From Mesorhizobium sp. (lineage in GTDB: Bacteria > Pseudomonadota > Alphaproteobacteria > Rhizobiales > Rhizobiaceae), in the NCBI GenBank assembly GCA_019635735.1, contig JAHBYX010000005.1, positions 124,001-188,000 on the forward strand: 64,000 bases of DNA, given 5' to 3'. The first letter of the stretch is position 1; each line of letters opens with the position of its first letter. The notes beneath the pieces are model-generated. The model had not been told where the DNA came from. It was given only the letters and a program-made list of their open reading frames with translations, and did not search any database. Below, one piece after another: positions 26,139 through 34,497 of the stretch. The translations under genes and the position numbers were made by a program.

Positions 26139-26758
26139 CGCAACCGTCCGCCATGCCGAGATTGGACGCGCGGCCGGAGCCGATCGGCCCAGGCGCCTTC
26201 GTCGCGGTGATGGGCCCGAGCGGCTCGGGCAAGGACACGCTGATCGCGCACGCGCGCGGCCGCGTCGATCCGCAGCAGACATACTTCGTGCGCAGGATCG
26301 TCACCCGCGCCGCCGACAGCGCGGCCGAAGACCACGACACGATGAGCTGCGAGGCCTTCGCGACGGCGCAGGCCGAAGGCGCATTTGCGCTGTGCTGGAC
26401 CGCGCACGGCCTCGACTACGGCCTGCCATCGAGCGTCGACGCGGCGATCCGCGACGGGCGCGCGGTGGTGGCCAACGTCTCGCGCGCCGTGTTGCCGCTC
26501 TTGCGCCAACGCTATCGCCATGTCGTCCCGGTCCTCCTCTTCGCTCATCCCGACGTCCTTGCCGCGCGCATCGCCCGGCGGGGCCGCGAGAGCGGCGAAG
26601 CGATCGCCGCGCGCATCTCGCGTGATCCCGGCATCAGCCTCGCCGGCGACGACATCGTGCGCATCGACAATGGCGGCGACCTCGCGGTGGCGGTGGAGCG
26701 CTTCGTTGCGGCGATCGAAGATGCCGTGCCGTTCGAGATCGGGACTAGACCGAGATGA
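26135..26758 (+). CDS. phnN: PhnN, ribose 1,5-bisphosphate phosphokinase
   Basis: Kinase of 207 aa that converts ribose 1,5-bisphosphate to PRPP, linking phosphonate breakdown to nucleotide synthesis. The P-loop is VAVMGPSGSGKDTLI. The guanylate-kinase-like core continues with YFVRRIVTRAAD, and FALCWTAHGLDYGLP is a PhnN hallmark. It starts at a GTG that overlaps the DUF1045 stop by 4 nt. It ends 3 nt from the convergent acyltransferase gene. Confidence 0.9.
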   Translation: MTQPSAMPRLDARPEPIGPGAFVAVMGPSGSGKDTLIAHARGRVDPQQTYFVRRIVTRAADSAAEDHDTMSCEAFATAQAEGAFALCWTAHGLDYGLPSSVDAAIRDGRAVVANVSRAVLPLLRQRYRHVVPVLLFAHPDVLAARIARRGRESGEAIAARISRDPGISLAGDDIVRIDNGGDLAVAVERFVAAIEDAVPFEIGTRPR

Positions 26759-26761
26759 GGT

Positions 26762-27856
26762 CTAAGCCGCCGCCCGCACCTTGGCCGGCGTGTCGACATG
26801 CGCCCAGTCCGGCCGCTCGAACAAGAACGACCCGTAGCCGCTCCATTTGACCAGGCCGTAGAGCACGACCGGCCCCGCGACGGCGACCGCCGTGACGATC
26901 AGCGAGACCGTGCCGATGTCGGGAATGATGCCGGTCCTCAGCAGGGCGACCCGCGTCACGGCCATGGGCAGGAAGAAGGCCAGATAGACCACGATCGAAT
27001 GGGCGCCGAGCCAGCGCAGCCATTCCGCCCAGCGCCTGCCTGAAAGCAGGACCGCGACCGCGACCACCGCGAGAAGGCCGGCCGACCCGAGCACCAGCGA
27101 AACGAAGGGCAGTTCGGCATAGCCGCCCTGCGCGCCGGTATGGCCGAGGTCGGGCTGGAGAAATGCGGCCAGCGCCGGCGGGACCGGCGTGAAGACGAGC
27201 AGCGCGTTCAACGGCGCCCAGAGCGCCAGCAGCCCCAGCGTCCTGCCGGGATTGGCCTCGACCCAGTCGGCGATGCGGAAGACGTTCGCGGCCAGCGCAT
27301 AGCCCGCGTAGAAATAGACGAAGCGGGCGCAGAATTCGTCGAAGACGATCGAGCCGGTGCTGACCGGCAGCATCTCGAGCCCGGCCGCCCAGGCCAGCAC
27401 CAGCCAGACGGGCGAGTTCCTCACCAGCCGCGTGAAGACGAAAAAGATCGGCAGCAGATAGACGAACCAGAGCGTGCCGAAGGGCTGCACGAAGGCGAAG
27501 AGGTAGTTGCCGAGTGTTGGCGCAATCCCAACCTCCATCGCCATGCCCGGTGCCTTGAAGGCGAACTGGATGGTCAGCCACAGCACGTAGAAATAGGCGA
27601 AGTGGACGACCTTGCGGTCGAGATAGCGCAGCCAGGGCCTGTCGATGACGAGGCCGAGGAACAGGCCGGAGATGAGGAAGAAGTCGGGCATGCGGAACGG
27701 CCGGGCGAAGGCCACCGCATAGTGCATCCAGCCCTTCTCCCCGGCGGCGATCTCGACGCCGAGCGTGGCATGCACCATCACCACCATGATGATGCAGATG
27801 CCCTTGGCGATATCGACCCAGGCGACGCGGGAGCGTTCGGCGGCTGCGCTTTGCAT
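26762..27856 (-). CDS. Membrane acyltransferase (acyltransferase-3 family)
   Basis: Integral membrane protein of 364 aa with about ten hydrophobic segments. The first span contains WVDIAKGICIIMVVMVHATL, the acyltransferase-3 motif with its conserved histidine, and FFLISGLFLG follows. Such proteins O-acylate surface polysaccharides or other cell-surface molecules; nothing here tells the substrate. The start MQSAAAERSRVAWVDIAKG at 27856 was preferred; an ATG 18 nt upstream is possible. It follows the GFA-family gene by 56 nt on the same strand. Confidence 0.8.
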   Translation of the reverse strand: MQSAAAERSRVAWVDIAKGICIIMVVMVHATLGVEIAAGEKGWMHYAVAFARPFRMPDFFLISGLFLGLVIDRPWLRYLDRKVVHFAYFYVLWLTIQFAFKAPGMAMEVGIAPTLGNYLFAFVQPFGTLWFVYLLPIFFVFTRLVRNSPVWLVLAWAAGLEMLPVSTGSIVFDEFCARFVYFYAGYALAANVFRIADWVEANPGRTLGLLALWAPLNALLVFTPVPPALAAFLQPDLGHTGAQGGYAELPFVSLVLGSAGLLAVVAVAVLLSGRRWAEWLRWLGAHSIVVYLAFFLPMAVTRVALLRTGIIPDIGTVSLIVTAVAVAGPVVLYGLVKWSGYGSFLFERPDWAHVDTPAKVRAAA

Positions 27857-27912
27857 CGGCGCAGCTTGCCGCAAAAGCGATATCAGCCGGTTAACTGCGG
27901 ATCACGAAAGCG

Positions 27913-28311
27913 TCAGCCGAACTCGCCCGCGACGGCGACATGCCACCAGCGCGGCCGGGCAGCCTTGAACGAATGGGACGACGGGGCGAGTTCCTTCGCA
28001 TTCGGCCGGTCGAATGCGCCGACCAGCAGCGCCACGACGGGCGCGTGGTCCACCGCGCCGATCGAGCTGCCGCACGCGGGACAGAAGGCGCGGCTCGATG
28101 CGACAGAGGAGCGGTAGAGCGCCGGCGGACCGCCCGGTCCGGTCCATGCCACCTTGTCCGCGGCGAACTCCACCCAGACCGCCGTCGGCGCGCCGGTATG
28201 GCGGCGGCACATGCCGCAGGAGCACGCGTGGGGCCGTTCCGCCGGGCCGGTCGCCTCGAAGCGGATCTGCCCGCACAGGCATCCGCCCTTGTAGATCTTT
28301 GCCCCCGTCAC
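27913..28311 (-). CDS. GFA family (CENP-V/Mss4-like) zinc protein
   Basis: A 132-aa protein of the glutathione-dependent formaldehyde-activating enzyme (GFA) domain family. Zinc-ligand cysteines lie in KGGCLCGQIRF near the N-terminus, CSCGMCRRHTGAPT and FCPACGSSIG. Most family members have no proven function, and the GFA name should not be read as a reaction. It lies 12 nt after the HtpX-like protease gene on the same strand. Confidence 0.85.
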   Translation of the reverse strand: MTGAKIYKGGCLCGQIRFEATGPAERPHACSCGMCRRHTGAPTAVWVEFAADKVAWTGPGGPPALYRSSVASSRAFCPACGSSIGAVDHAPVVALLVGAFDRPNAKELAPSSHSFKAARPRWWHVAVAGEFG

Positions 28312-28323
28312 GTTCCCTCCCCC

Positions 28324-29418
28324 TCAGAAATAGATGCCGCCGCGCAGCGGGCGGATGCGCGGCTTGCCGTCCGCGTCGATGAGTCCATCGGGACAGGCCG
28401 ACCCCTCGGGCGCCTCCGGCATCTCCATCGCCTGGATCGGCATCAGCGCCGCGAGGTCGGAATGGCGCGGGCGGATATGCGGCACGATGCTGGGGCGCGT
28501 CTTGAGCGGCGGCATCGCCGGACCGTCGGGCCCGAAATCGACCGCCGCGCCGTGCTTCAGCGCCATCAGGCGCGCGACGCGTTCTTCCGTCGCCGGGTGG
28601 GTGCGCAGCACGGACGGCACCGGCGTGCGGCTTCCCGGCAGCATCAGGCTCTCCCAGTACACGCCCTGCACCTTTTCCAGCCGGCGCAGCGCCGAGGCCA
28701 GCCCGTCCGGATCGCCGGTCAGGACCGCGGCGTGCAGGTCTGCGTCGAACTCGCGGGTGCGCGACAGCGCAAGCTGCAAGAGGCCGCCGAGCGTCGGCGC
28801 GAAGACCAGCAGCGCCACCGCCGGCCACGGCACCATCGCCTCGCCGCCGCCCGCCATGCCGAAGAAGTTGAAGAACAGCGCGAAGATGCCGAAGGTCGAC
28901 CACAGCGAGGTGAAGCGCGAGACCATGTCGGCGAAGGCCATCACCTTCAGGTCCTCGTTGGCGATATGGCTCATCTCGTGGGCGAGCACGCCGGCCAACT
29001 CGCGCACGGTCAGGCCGCGCGCCAGCGCGTCGGTGATGGCAATCGCCGAGTCCTCTCGCCGGCCGACGGCGAAAGCGTTCATCAGCTTCGACGGCACGAC
29101 GTAGAGCTTGGGCGGATTGGCAAGCCCGGCGCGGCGCGCCAGCGTCTCGACAATGTCGACACCGACCGGGAACCCCGCGCGCGACACCGGCTGCGCCTTG
29201 TACATCTGCAAGACCACTGTCGGACTGACCCGGCGGGCGAGATAGGTCGTCACGGCGCCGAAGACGATCGCGTAGACGATGCCCAGCCCGCCGGCCAGCG
29301 CATAGGCCGTGGCCGTCAGCAACAGCAGGCTCGCAATGCCGAGAAGCCATGTGTGGATGGTGTTGCGCGCGCTGGAGCGCAGCTGCTGGACGCGGTCGAG
29401 GCGCAGAGGTTCGTTCAT
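28324..29418 (-). CDS. HtpX-like M48 zinc metallopeptidase
   Basis: Membrane zinc protease of 364 aa. Two membrane spans lie at about residues 25-65. The catalytic motif is ELAGVLAHEMSHIANEDLKV (HExxH), with a second hydrophobic pair around residues 180-215. The third zinc ligand, glutamate, is likely in LSRTREFDADLHAA. It is longer than E. coli HtpX (293 aa) owing to a C-terminal extension. The ATG at 29418 gives MNEPLRLDRVQQLRSSAR; upstream in-frame readings pass through repeats. It is probably involved in membrane protein quality control. Confidence 0.85.
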   Translation of the reverse strand: MNEPLRLDRVQQLRSSARNTIHTWLLGIASLLLLTATAYALAGGLGIVYAIVFGAVTTYLARRVSPTVVLQMYKAQPVSRAGFPVGVDIVETLARRAGLANPPKLYVVPSKLMNAFAVGRREDSAIAITDALARGLTVRELAGVLAHEMSHIANEDLKVMAFADMVSRFTSLWSTFGIFALFFNFFGMAGGGEAMVPWPAVALLVFAPTLGGLLQLALSRTREFDADLHAAVLTGDPDGLASALRRLEKVQGVYWESLMLPGSRTPVPSVLRTHPATEERVARLMALKHGAAVDFGPDGPAMPPLKTRPSIVPHIRPRHSDLAALMPIQAMEMPEAPEGSACPDGLIDADGKPRIRPLRGGIYF

Positions 29419-29446
29419 GGGGCTAATATGGTGCATGGGACGCCTT

Positions 29447-29688
29447 TTCGCCAAATGGTGAGACGGCGGTTCGCCAAAGGCGAAATGAAAGGTCCAGTGG
29501 ACCTTTTTCAGCCGTCGAACGGGCCGGGGCTGCCGCGGCAGCGGGCCCCGCCCCGGGCGCCGGTTCGCCAAAGGGTGAGACGGCGGTTTGCCGAAGGCAA
29601 ACAGGAAGGTCCGGTGGACCTTCCTGAGCCGCCGAACGCCCGGAGCCATAGCGGAGGGCTGCCGCAGGCAGCGGGCCCCGCCCCGGGC
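29447..29688. repeat. Palindromic element, family D, two tandem copies
   Basis: Two copies of about 112-127 bp (29447-29558 and 29562-29688). Each has, in order, a TTCGCC/GGCGAA-type hairpin, a GGTCC-GGACC hairpin, CAGCC(G/A)TCGAAC-like sequence, and a GCGGGCCCCGCCCCGGG end. The first hairpin is TTCGCC/GGCGAA in copy 1 and TTTGCC/GGCAAA in copy 2, so pairing is kept while sequence changes. The block lies upstream of the HtpX-like gene. Confidence 0.85.
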
Positions 29689-29709
29689 CGTTTCACGCAT
29701 CCGCGCCTC

Positions 29710-29854
29710 CGTCATCCCGCAGGCCGAAGGCCATGCGGGATCCATTCTTCTCTCCAGTTACACGCAGAAAACGCCCGCCTCCGCGTCATATCCGACAGCG
29801 CCCTTCTCCCGGCGGTCAATGGTTCCCGGCTGGCCTTCGGCCGCCGGGATGACG
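29710..29854. repeat. Palindromic element, family E, copy 1
   Basis: Bounded by CGTCATCCCGC... (29710) and ...CCGGGATGACG (ending 29854). The ends hold AGGCCGAAGGCC and TGGCCTTCGGCC hairpins, and the outer CGTCATCCC/GGGATGACG pair is inverted. The centre of about 70 nt is unique. A second copy is at 30653-30767. Confidence 0.8.
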
Positions 29855-29890
29855 CCGCGCAAGGTGCGCGACGCCCCCGAGAAGTCCCAA

Positions 29891-30019
29891 CGCCCCCTCA
29901 CCGCCTTCGGCGGTCCCCCTCCCCCGCTTCGCAGGGGAGGATATGCCGGTCGCGCGGTCGTGCCCTGATCCTCCCCCGTTTACGGGGGAGGGGGACCGCC
30001 GAAGGCGGTGGAGGGGGCG
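29891..30019. repeat. Palindromic element, family C, copy 2
   Basis: Inverted arms start CGCCCCCTCACCGCC (29891) and end GGTGGAGGGGGCG (30019). Each arm carries ACCGCC-ttcg-GCGGT and CTCCCCC...GGGGGAG hairpins. It lies between the HtpX-like gene and the small unknown gene. Confidence 0.85.
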
Positions 30020-30186
30020 TACGCGTGCAGAATCGCGAGGGGCGCATGAATTCGCAGGCACTTCACATCGTTCATCGATTTCGCCCCTCTTTCCGCCAAC
30101 TCCTTGTTTCCGTTGGCACCCCATCTTTTTCGATCCACCTCCTTTCCAGCCTGCACCACACTGTCGGCGGTCGAATGGAGACGGCA

Positions 30187-30624
30187 ATGGCTTGGACGGC
30201 GAAGACAGGGAGGCGAGAGAGGGTGCTTTACAGCATCGTTGCCCGCCTGCTTGCGCTCGCCGATCTCGGCGAAGACGCCGCGAATTGCTCGCCCTGGGTG
30301 CGCTTCTGCGTGCTGTGGAGCCTCTGCCAGGCCGACGCCGTCGTCAGGGAGTTCGTCGCCGGCTCGACATGGAACCCGGCGGGCCGGCTCTGGTCGCCCG
30401 CCGTGCCGATGGTCCGCTACGGCACCGAACCCGCCGACGCCTACGCGCTCGCCGCCTCGCTGCGCGCGCTGGCGCTCGTCGTGCAGGCGATGGCCGCGCA
30501 GATCGGCCGGCTGGCGCTGCTGCATGCCGAGGGCAGCGCCGGCACGCTGGAACGGCGGCTCGCCGCGCTCCTCTTCCCATCGGACAGGGCTAGCCCGGCG
30601 GTGACGATCTTCGACACCTCGTAA
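30187..30624 (+). CDS. Hypothetical protein, small, function unknown
   Basis: I do not recognise this 145-aa protein. It is Arg/Ala-rich, with helical amphipathic segments (RRERVLYSIVARLLALADL and AASLRALALVVQAMAAQIGR) and no signal peptide or clear motif. Support for coding: GGAG 6 nt upstream of the ATG at 30187 and a balanced composition. The same frame upstream reads through repeats and looks random. Another in-frame ATG lies at 30175. It stands alone between repeat clusters, convergent with the urease cluster. Confidence 0.6.
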   Translation: MAWTAKTGRRERVLYSIVARLLALADLGEDAANCSPWVRFCVLWSLCQADAVVREFVAGSTWNPAGRLWSPAVPMVRYGTEPADAYALAASLRALALVVQAMAAQIGRLALLHAEGSAGTLERRLAALLFPSDRASPAVTIFDTS

Positions 30625-30652
30625 AAACACCCCCACGCCCACCCACGCGCGA

Positions 30653-30767
30653 CGTCATCCCGGCGGCCGGAGGCCAGCCGGGAACCATTGGCCTTCGCAA
30701 TCCTGGCAGGAGCAGCTAACCGCGACCAAAAATGGGTCCCGGGTCGCCTCCGGCGCCCGGGAGGACG
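30653..30767. repeat. Palindromic element, family E, copy 2
   Basis: Starts CGTCATCCCGGCGGCCGG and ends CCCGGGAGGACG. It has the same design as 29710-29854: outer inverted ends, inner GGCC-containing hairpins and a unique centre of about 60 nt. Confidence 0.7.
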
Positions 30768-30836
30768 CCGCGTGCGTGAAACCCGGCCGTGGAACCGCCG
30801 GCGACGGTCTACTTTCTTTCCGCTTGCGCAACCACC

Positions 30837-31017
30837 GCACAAGCGACGCCCTTGTGCAGAACAAAGCCTGCGCGACGTCATCCTCGGGCTTGTCCCGAGG
30901 ATCTGCCGGCGTCGGCGGGTGTTCGAAGACGGTCCTGCCAATTCGCCGAGGTCGGTAGATCCTCGGGACAAGCCCGAGGATGACGGCGGTTGTGCTGCAC
31001 GGGCGACGCCCTCGTGC
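30837..31017. repeat. Palindromic element, family A, copy 3, flanked by 21-bp direct-repeat hairpins
   Basis: The family A core (30876-30986) has near-perfect inverted arms with CCTCGGG/CCCGAGG hairpins. It is flanked on both sides by a 21-bp direct repeat, at 30837-30857 and 30997-31017 (GCAC..GCGACGCCCT.GTGC, 18 of 21 identical). Each flank is itself a hairpin, and a difference in one stem strand is matched in the other (A-T to G-C). The whole is a compound or mosaic element. Confidence 0.85.
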
Positions 31018-31070
31018 GGAAAAAAGGTAACCGTCCCGGCACTAACCTTCCCCGCTCCGGCCCCGGCCGC

Positions 31071-31706
31071 CTAGGCCGCCCCGCGCACCTCGCGCGGCAC
31101 CAGCCCGCCATGTTCCTCGATGAAGGCGATCACCTCGTCCAGCCCCTTGCCGCGCGACAGGTCTGTAAACCCGAACGGCCGCCGGCCGCGCTGCTTGCCC
31201 GCGTCGCGCTCCATCACGTCGAGATTGACGTTCACATAAGGCGCGAGGTCGGACTTGTTGATCACCAGGAAGTCGGAACGGGTGATGCCCGGTCCGCCCT
31301 TGCGGGGGATCTCCTCGCCCTGGCAGACCGAGATGACATAGAGCGTGATGTCCGCGAGGTCGGGCGAGAAGGTGGCGGCGAGGTTGTCGCCGCCGGATTC
31401 GATGAAGACGATGTCGAGGTCGGGAAACTTCCGGTTCATCTCGGCGATCGCCTGGAGGTTGATCGAGGCGTCCTCGCGGATCGCCGTGTGCGGGCAGCCG
31501 CCGGTCTCCACCCCCATGATGCGCTCCTCCGGCAGCGCCTGGAGGCGGGCCAGCATCAGCGCGTCCTCCTTGGTATAGATGTCGTTGGTGACGACCGCGA
31601 TCGAGTAGCGGTCGCTGAGCGCCTTGCAGAGCTTCTCGGTCAGCGTCGTCTTGCCCGAGCCGACCGGCCCGCCGATGCCGATGCGAAGGGGTCCGTTGGG
31701 GTTCAT
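31071..31706 (-). CDS. ureG: Urease accessory GTPase UreG
   Basis: GTPase that drives nickel delivery to urease, 211 aa. The P-loop is [17 protein letters not shown]. The conserved Cys-Pro-His metal motif appears in [17 protein letters not shown], the metal site bridging the UreG dimer. [18 protein letters not shown] and the [10 protein letters not shown]-motif follow. Its ATG overlaps the ureF stop (ATGA). It is the last gene of the leftward urease cluster. Confidence 0.98.
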   Translation of the reverse strand: MNPNGPLRIGIGGPVGSGKTTLTEKLCKALSDRYSIAVVTNDIYTKEDALMLARLQALPEERIMGVETGGCPHTAIREDASINLQAIAEMNRKFPDLDIVFIESGGDNLAATFSPDLADITLYVISVCQGEEIPRKGGPGITRSDFLVINKSDLAPYVNVNLDVMERDAGKQRGRRPFGFTDLSRGKGLDEVIAFIEEHGGLVPREVRGAA

Positions 31707-32368
31707 GTCCTGAACAGCCTCGAATAGTGCGTTTCATGCTGCATTGCAGCGATCTCGGCCATCATCGTCGCCGAGCCGAGATCGTCAAGCGAAGACTGCG
31801 CCGCGCGGGCGGCGGTTGCGGCGATCGCCGGCTCGAGGGAGGCGAGGGTCGCCATCGCATCGGTCTGGCCGAGAACGCCGAGCCGGATCGCGGCCTGGAT
31901 CTGGTTGGACAAGAAGGCCTGGAGGAAGGCGGCGAGCGCCGAGCCGGGTTCGATACCGTGCGCTCCGGCGAGCGCGCCGACAGCGACCGGATAGGCGCAT
32001 TCGGCGGGAAGTGCCGGCAGCGCCTCGTGCGGCCATGCGGCCGCCGCCTTGAGGAAGGCGGAACCCTGCAGCATCGTCTCCATATGCCGCTCGCGCGAGC
32101 CGGCCAAGGCTTCGGCGAGGTCGCATAGGTCGGCCAGGTCGCCGGTGGACGAAATGCGCCGGTGCGCCTCGGCGAACAGCACCGCGTCGTTCCAGGCCGA
32201 CCCGCGCTTGACGAGGTCCACCAGCCAGCCACGCAGGGTCGCGGCGTCCTTGACGAGGTCGAGATGTGCCGCTGTCTCCAGTCCGTGGCTGTAGCTGAAG
32301 GAGCCGACCGGAAAGGCCGGCGACAGCCAGGCCAGCAGGCGCAGGAGGCCCGCCTGGCCGTCAGGCAT
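31703..32368 (-). CDS. ureF: Urease accessory protein UreF
   Basis: Partner of UreD and UreG in urease activation, 221 aa and all-helical. The N-terminal [21 protein letters not shown] stretch and the C-terminal [22 protein letters not shown] end are diagnostic. The start [15 protein letters not shown] at 32368 overlaps the 3' end of ureE by 8 nt. The upstream continuation of this frame lies within the His-rich part of ureE and is not part of UreF. Confidence 0.95.
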   Translation of the reverse strand: MPDGQAGLLRLLAWLSPAFPVGSFSYSHGLETAAHLDLVKDAATLRGWLVDLVKRGSAWNDAVLFAEAHRRISSTGDLADLCDLAEALAGSRERHMETMLQGSAFLKAAAAWPHEALPALPAECAYPVAVGALAGAHGIEPGSALAAFLQAFLSNQIQAAIRLGVLGQTDAMATLASLEPAIAATAARAAQSSLDDLGSATMMAEIAAMQHETHYSRLFRT

Positions 32369-33038
32369 GGTTGTGGCCGTAGTGCGGGTCGCCAGGCTTG
32401 CGGCCGAAGTCGTCGAGCTCGCCGTGGTCGTGGTCATGCCCGTGGTCGTGGCCATGGACGTGGGCATGGTCACGGTGATGCTCGTGCGGCCCGTGGCTGT
32501 GCCCGTAATGCGGATCGCCCGGCATTCGTCCATAGGCGTCGGGCTGCGGGCCATGCCCGTGCGAATGGCCCGCATAGGCGCCGCGCACGGGGTGGAAAGG
32601 CTCGGACACTTCGGTCACGCTCGCGCCCAGTCCTTCCAGCATCGCCTTGATGACGTGGTCGCGCAGGATGAGGATGCGTCCCTCCTCGATCTGGGCGGAG
32701 AGATGACGGTTGCCGATGTGCCAGGCGAGTTCGGCGAGGTGCACAGGGCTTTTCGCGCGGATGTCGTAAACCTCTTCCTCCGCCGCGATGATCTCGGCGT
32801 GTCGTCCGTCGTCCAGCACCAGCACATCGCGGTCGTCGAGATGGACGGGCTCGGGCAGGTCGACCAGGATCTTGTCGCCATGCACGAGTTGGACGACCCG
32901 CCGGCGCAGGTGCCGCTCCTCGTGGTCGAGCACCGCGATGTCGAACGGGATGACACGATCCGCCCCAAGGTCGGCGGCGCGGATGACGCTGCCCGCACGC
33001 GGCATCTTGGTGAAGTCGGTGTTCATCGACAGTTTCAT
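32361..33038 (-). CDS. ureE: Urease accessory nickel chaperone UreE with long His-rich tail
   Basis: Nickel metallochaperone of 225 aa. The N-terminal peptide-binding domain and the metal-binding domain (about 1-145) look normal. The C-terminal tail of about 80 residues contains 21 histidines, in runs such as [11 protein letters not shown] and the repeated unit PGDPHYGH(S/N)H. A His-rich tail is known in some UreE proteins and should store several Ni2+ ions. The ATG at 33038 overlaps the GST stop (ATGA); a second ATG 12 nt in is possible. Confidence 0.95.
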   Translation of the reverse strand: MKLSMNTDFTKMPRAGSVIRAADLGADRVIPFDIAVLDHEERHLRRRVVQLVHGDKILVDLPEPVHLDDRDVLVLDDGRHAEIIAAEEEVYDIRAKSPVHLAELAWHIGNRHLSAQIEEGRILILRDHVIKAMLEGLGASVTEVSEPFHPVRGAYAGHSHGHGPQPDAYGRMPGDPHYGHSHGPHEHHRDHAHVHGHDHGHDHDHGELDDFGRKPGDPHYGHNHA

Positions 33039-33646
33039 GCGGCCTGGACCTCCTGCTCGCGCTGCTTTGCCCGCGCGAGGGCCGGGCGGGAGAGCACGCG
33101 CTCGAAGTAGTCCGCCACGGGCTGCGACGCCACCTCGAACTTGCCGCTCCTTGCCCACTGGCCGCAATGGCCGAGGATCACGTCGACCGCCGAGAAGCGG
33201 TCGCCCAGCGCATAGGGACGGCCCGCGAGCTTGGCTTCCAGGCCCCTGATCTCGGCAGCGAATTCGTGCCCGACCCAGGGCGCGACCTCGGCCCGCAACT
33301 CGGTCGGCAGGAGGAAGCGGTGCTTGAGCTTGTTCCACATCGGCTGCTCGAACTCGGAGAGCGCGTAGAGCATCCACGACATCATCTCGGCACGGCCCTG
33401 CAGGCCGGGGTCCGGGCCGAGTCCCTTGTCGGCATGCTTCTGGCCGAGGTAGGCGCAGATTGCGGCGGAATCGGTCAGCACGAAATCGCCGTCGATAAGC
33501 GCCGGCATCTTGCCGGTCGGATTGTAGCGCTTCATCGTCTCCGAATACTGCTTGGCCCTGACGATCTCGTAGGGTTCGCCGAGTTCCTCCAGCATCCACA
33601 CGACGCGGGTGAGCCGCGAACCCGGTGCGCCGACAGCCTGATACAT
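33035..33646 (-). CDS. Glutathione S-transferase family protein
   Basis: Protein of 203 aa with the two GST domains: a thioredoxin-like N-terminal domain (about 1-75, with [22 protein letters not shown]) and a helical C-terminal domain ([17 protein letters not shown]). The likely glutathione-activating residue is near Ser10. The substrate is unknown. It lies between ureC and ureE, coupled to ureE by a 4-nt overlap. A role in urease maturation or in protecting the nickel site is only a guess from position. Confidence 0.85.
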   Translation of the reverse strand: MYQAVGAPGSRLTRVVWMLEELGEPYEIVRAKQYSETMKRYNPTGKMPALIDGDFVLTDSAAICAYLGQKHADKGLGPDPGLQGRAEMMSWMLYALSEFEQPMWNKLKHRFLLPTELRAEVAPWVGHEFAAEIRGLEAKLAGRPYALGDRFSAVDVILGHCGQWARSGKFEVASQPVADYFERVLSRPALARAKQREQEVQAA

Positions 33647-33661
33647 GATCTTCCTCCCCGC

Positions 33662-33958
33662 CTAGAACTCTTCCACCTTCTCCGGATGGACGATCTCGAT
33701 CTTGCGCGCAACGAGGTGCGGGCCGCTGGCGTCGCGCCAGGCTTTCAGATGCGGCTGTTTCGAATGCACCGTCAGCGCCTCCCGCGTTTCCCATTTCTCG
33801 ACGAAGACCAGCTTGTCGGGATCGTCGAAGCTCTGGAACAGCTCGTAGCCGAGGCAGCCTTTCTCCTTTCGGGTCTCGGCGATGCAGGTCGCGGCGGGCG
33901 CGCGCAGCGCTTCGGCCCCTCCGGGCGTGGTGGTGAGCGTGGCGACGACATAGATCAT
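33662..33958 (-). CDS. Antibiotic biosynthesis monooxygenase (ABM)-domain protein
   Basis: Small 98-aa ABM-fold protein (YgiN/quinol monooxygenase-like). It begins [20 protein letters not shown] and contains [20 protein letters not shown] and [19 protein letters not shown], the normal ferredoxin-like core. The His in HSKQPHL is usually conserved. Its ATG overlaps the stop of the preceding membrane protein gene by 4 nt. The substrate is unknown; it is embedded in the urease cluster. Confidence 0.87.
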   Translation of the reverse strand: MIYVVATLTTTPGGAEALRAPAATCIAETRKEKGCLGYELFQSFDDPDKLVFVEKWETREALTVHSKQPHLKAWRDASGPHLVARKIEIVHPEKVEEF

Positions 33959-34497
33959 GACGGAGTATCCATGGACTTCTGCGTGGTGCGCCGGGCGATG
34001 ACCGCCCGGGCGAGGAGGAGCACACCTAACGACATGGCAATCGTCGCGCCAAGCGATTTCAGCACGGTCCACCGCGACGCGGCGGCGATCTCCGCCGCCG
34101 AGACCGCATCGGGCGCGGCGGAGAGCGTGGCCGCGACCGCGGCGTTCTCGGAATAGTCGGCGACCATGCCGCCGATTGCCGCGACGACGAGCACCCATCG
34201 AACTGCCCGCCATCCCGGCGGCGGAAGGCGGAATGCCGTCCAGGCGAGCGTCGCGGCCAGCAGCGCCGGGAAGGCAAGATCGAGCCGGCGCTGGACGGTG
34301 AGATAGAAGGCGCGGCCGTCCGCGCTCAGGTGGCGCAGGAACTCGCGCGCGTCATCCGCCGCATAGCCGAATGGGCGAAGGTCAAACGGCATCAGCCCGT
34401 CCGCCTCCCCCGCGATGTAGGGCAGTGACCAGACTGCCATCGCGGCATAAATCGCCCCGGTCGCGGCGACCAGCAGCCAGAAAAAGAGGTTACGCAT
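33955..34497 (-). CDS. Integral membrane protein, function unknown
   Basis: A 180-aa protein with about four hydrophobic segments: [20 protein letters not shown] at the N-terminus, [16 protein letters not shown] and [15 protein letters not shown] in the middle, and [17 protein letters not shown] near the C-terminus. I do not recognise a named family. The start MRNLFFWLL at 34497 overlaps the end of the DUF29 gene by 8 nt, and its stop overlaps the ABM gene start, so it belongs to the run of genes between ureC and ureE. Confidence 0.7.
   Translation of the reverse strand: MRNLFFWLLVAATGAIYAAMAVWSLPYIAGEADGLMPFDLRPFGYAADDAREFLRHLSADGRAFYLTVQRRLDLAFPALLAATLAWTAFRLPPPGWRAVRWVLVVAAIGGMVADYSENAAVAATLSAAPDAVSAAEIAAASRWTVLKSLGATIAMSLGVLLLARAVIARRTTQKSMDTPS

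Noticed and set aside
27940..30186. A long plus-strand open frame running through the GFA and HtpX-like genes and the repeats
   Set aside because: It is antisense to two clear genes and then passes through palindromes. Only the last part (30187-30624) has its own ribosome-binding site and protein-like composition.
29447..31017. Repeat cluster considered as a CRISPR array
   Set aside because: Repeats are palindromic, of different families and unevenly spaced; there are no regular spacers and no cas genes.
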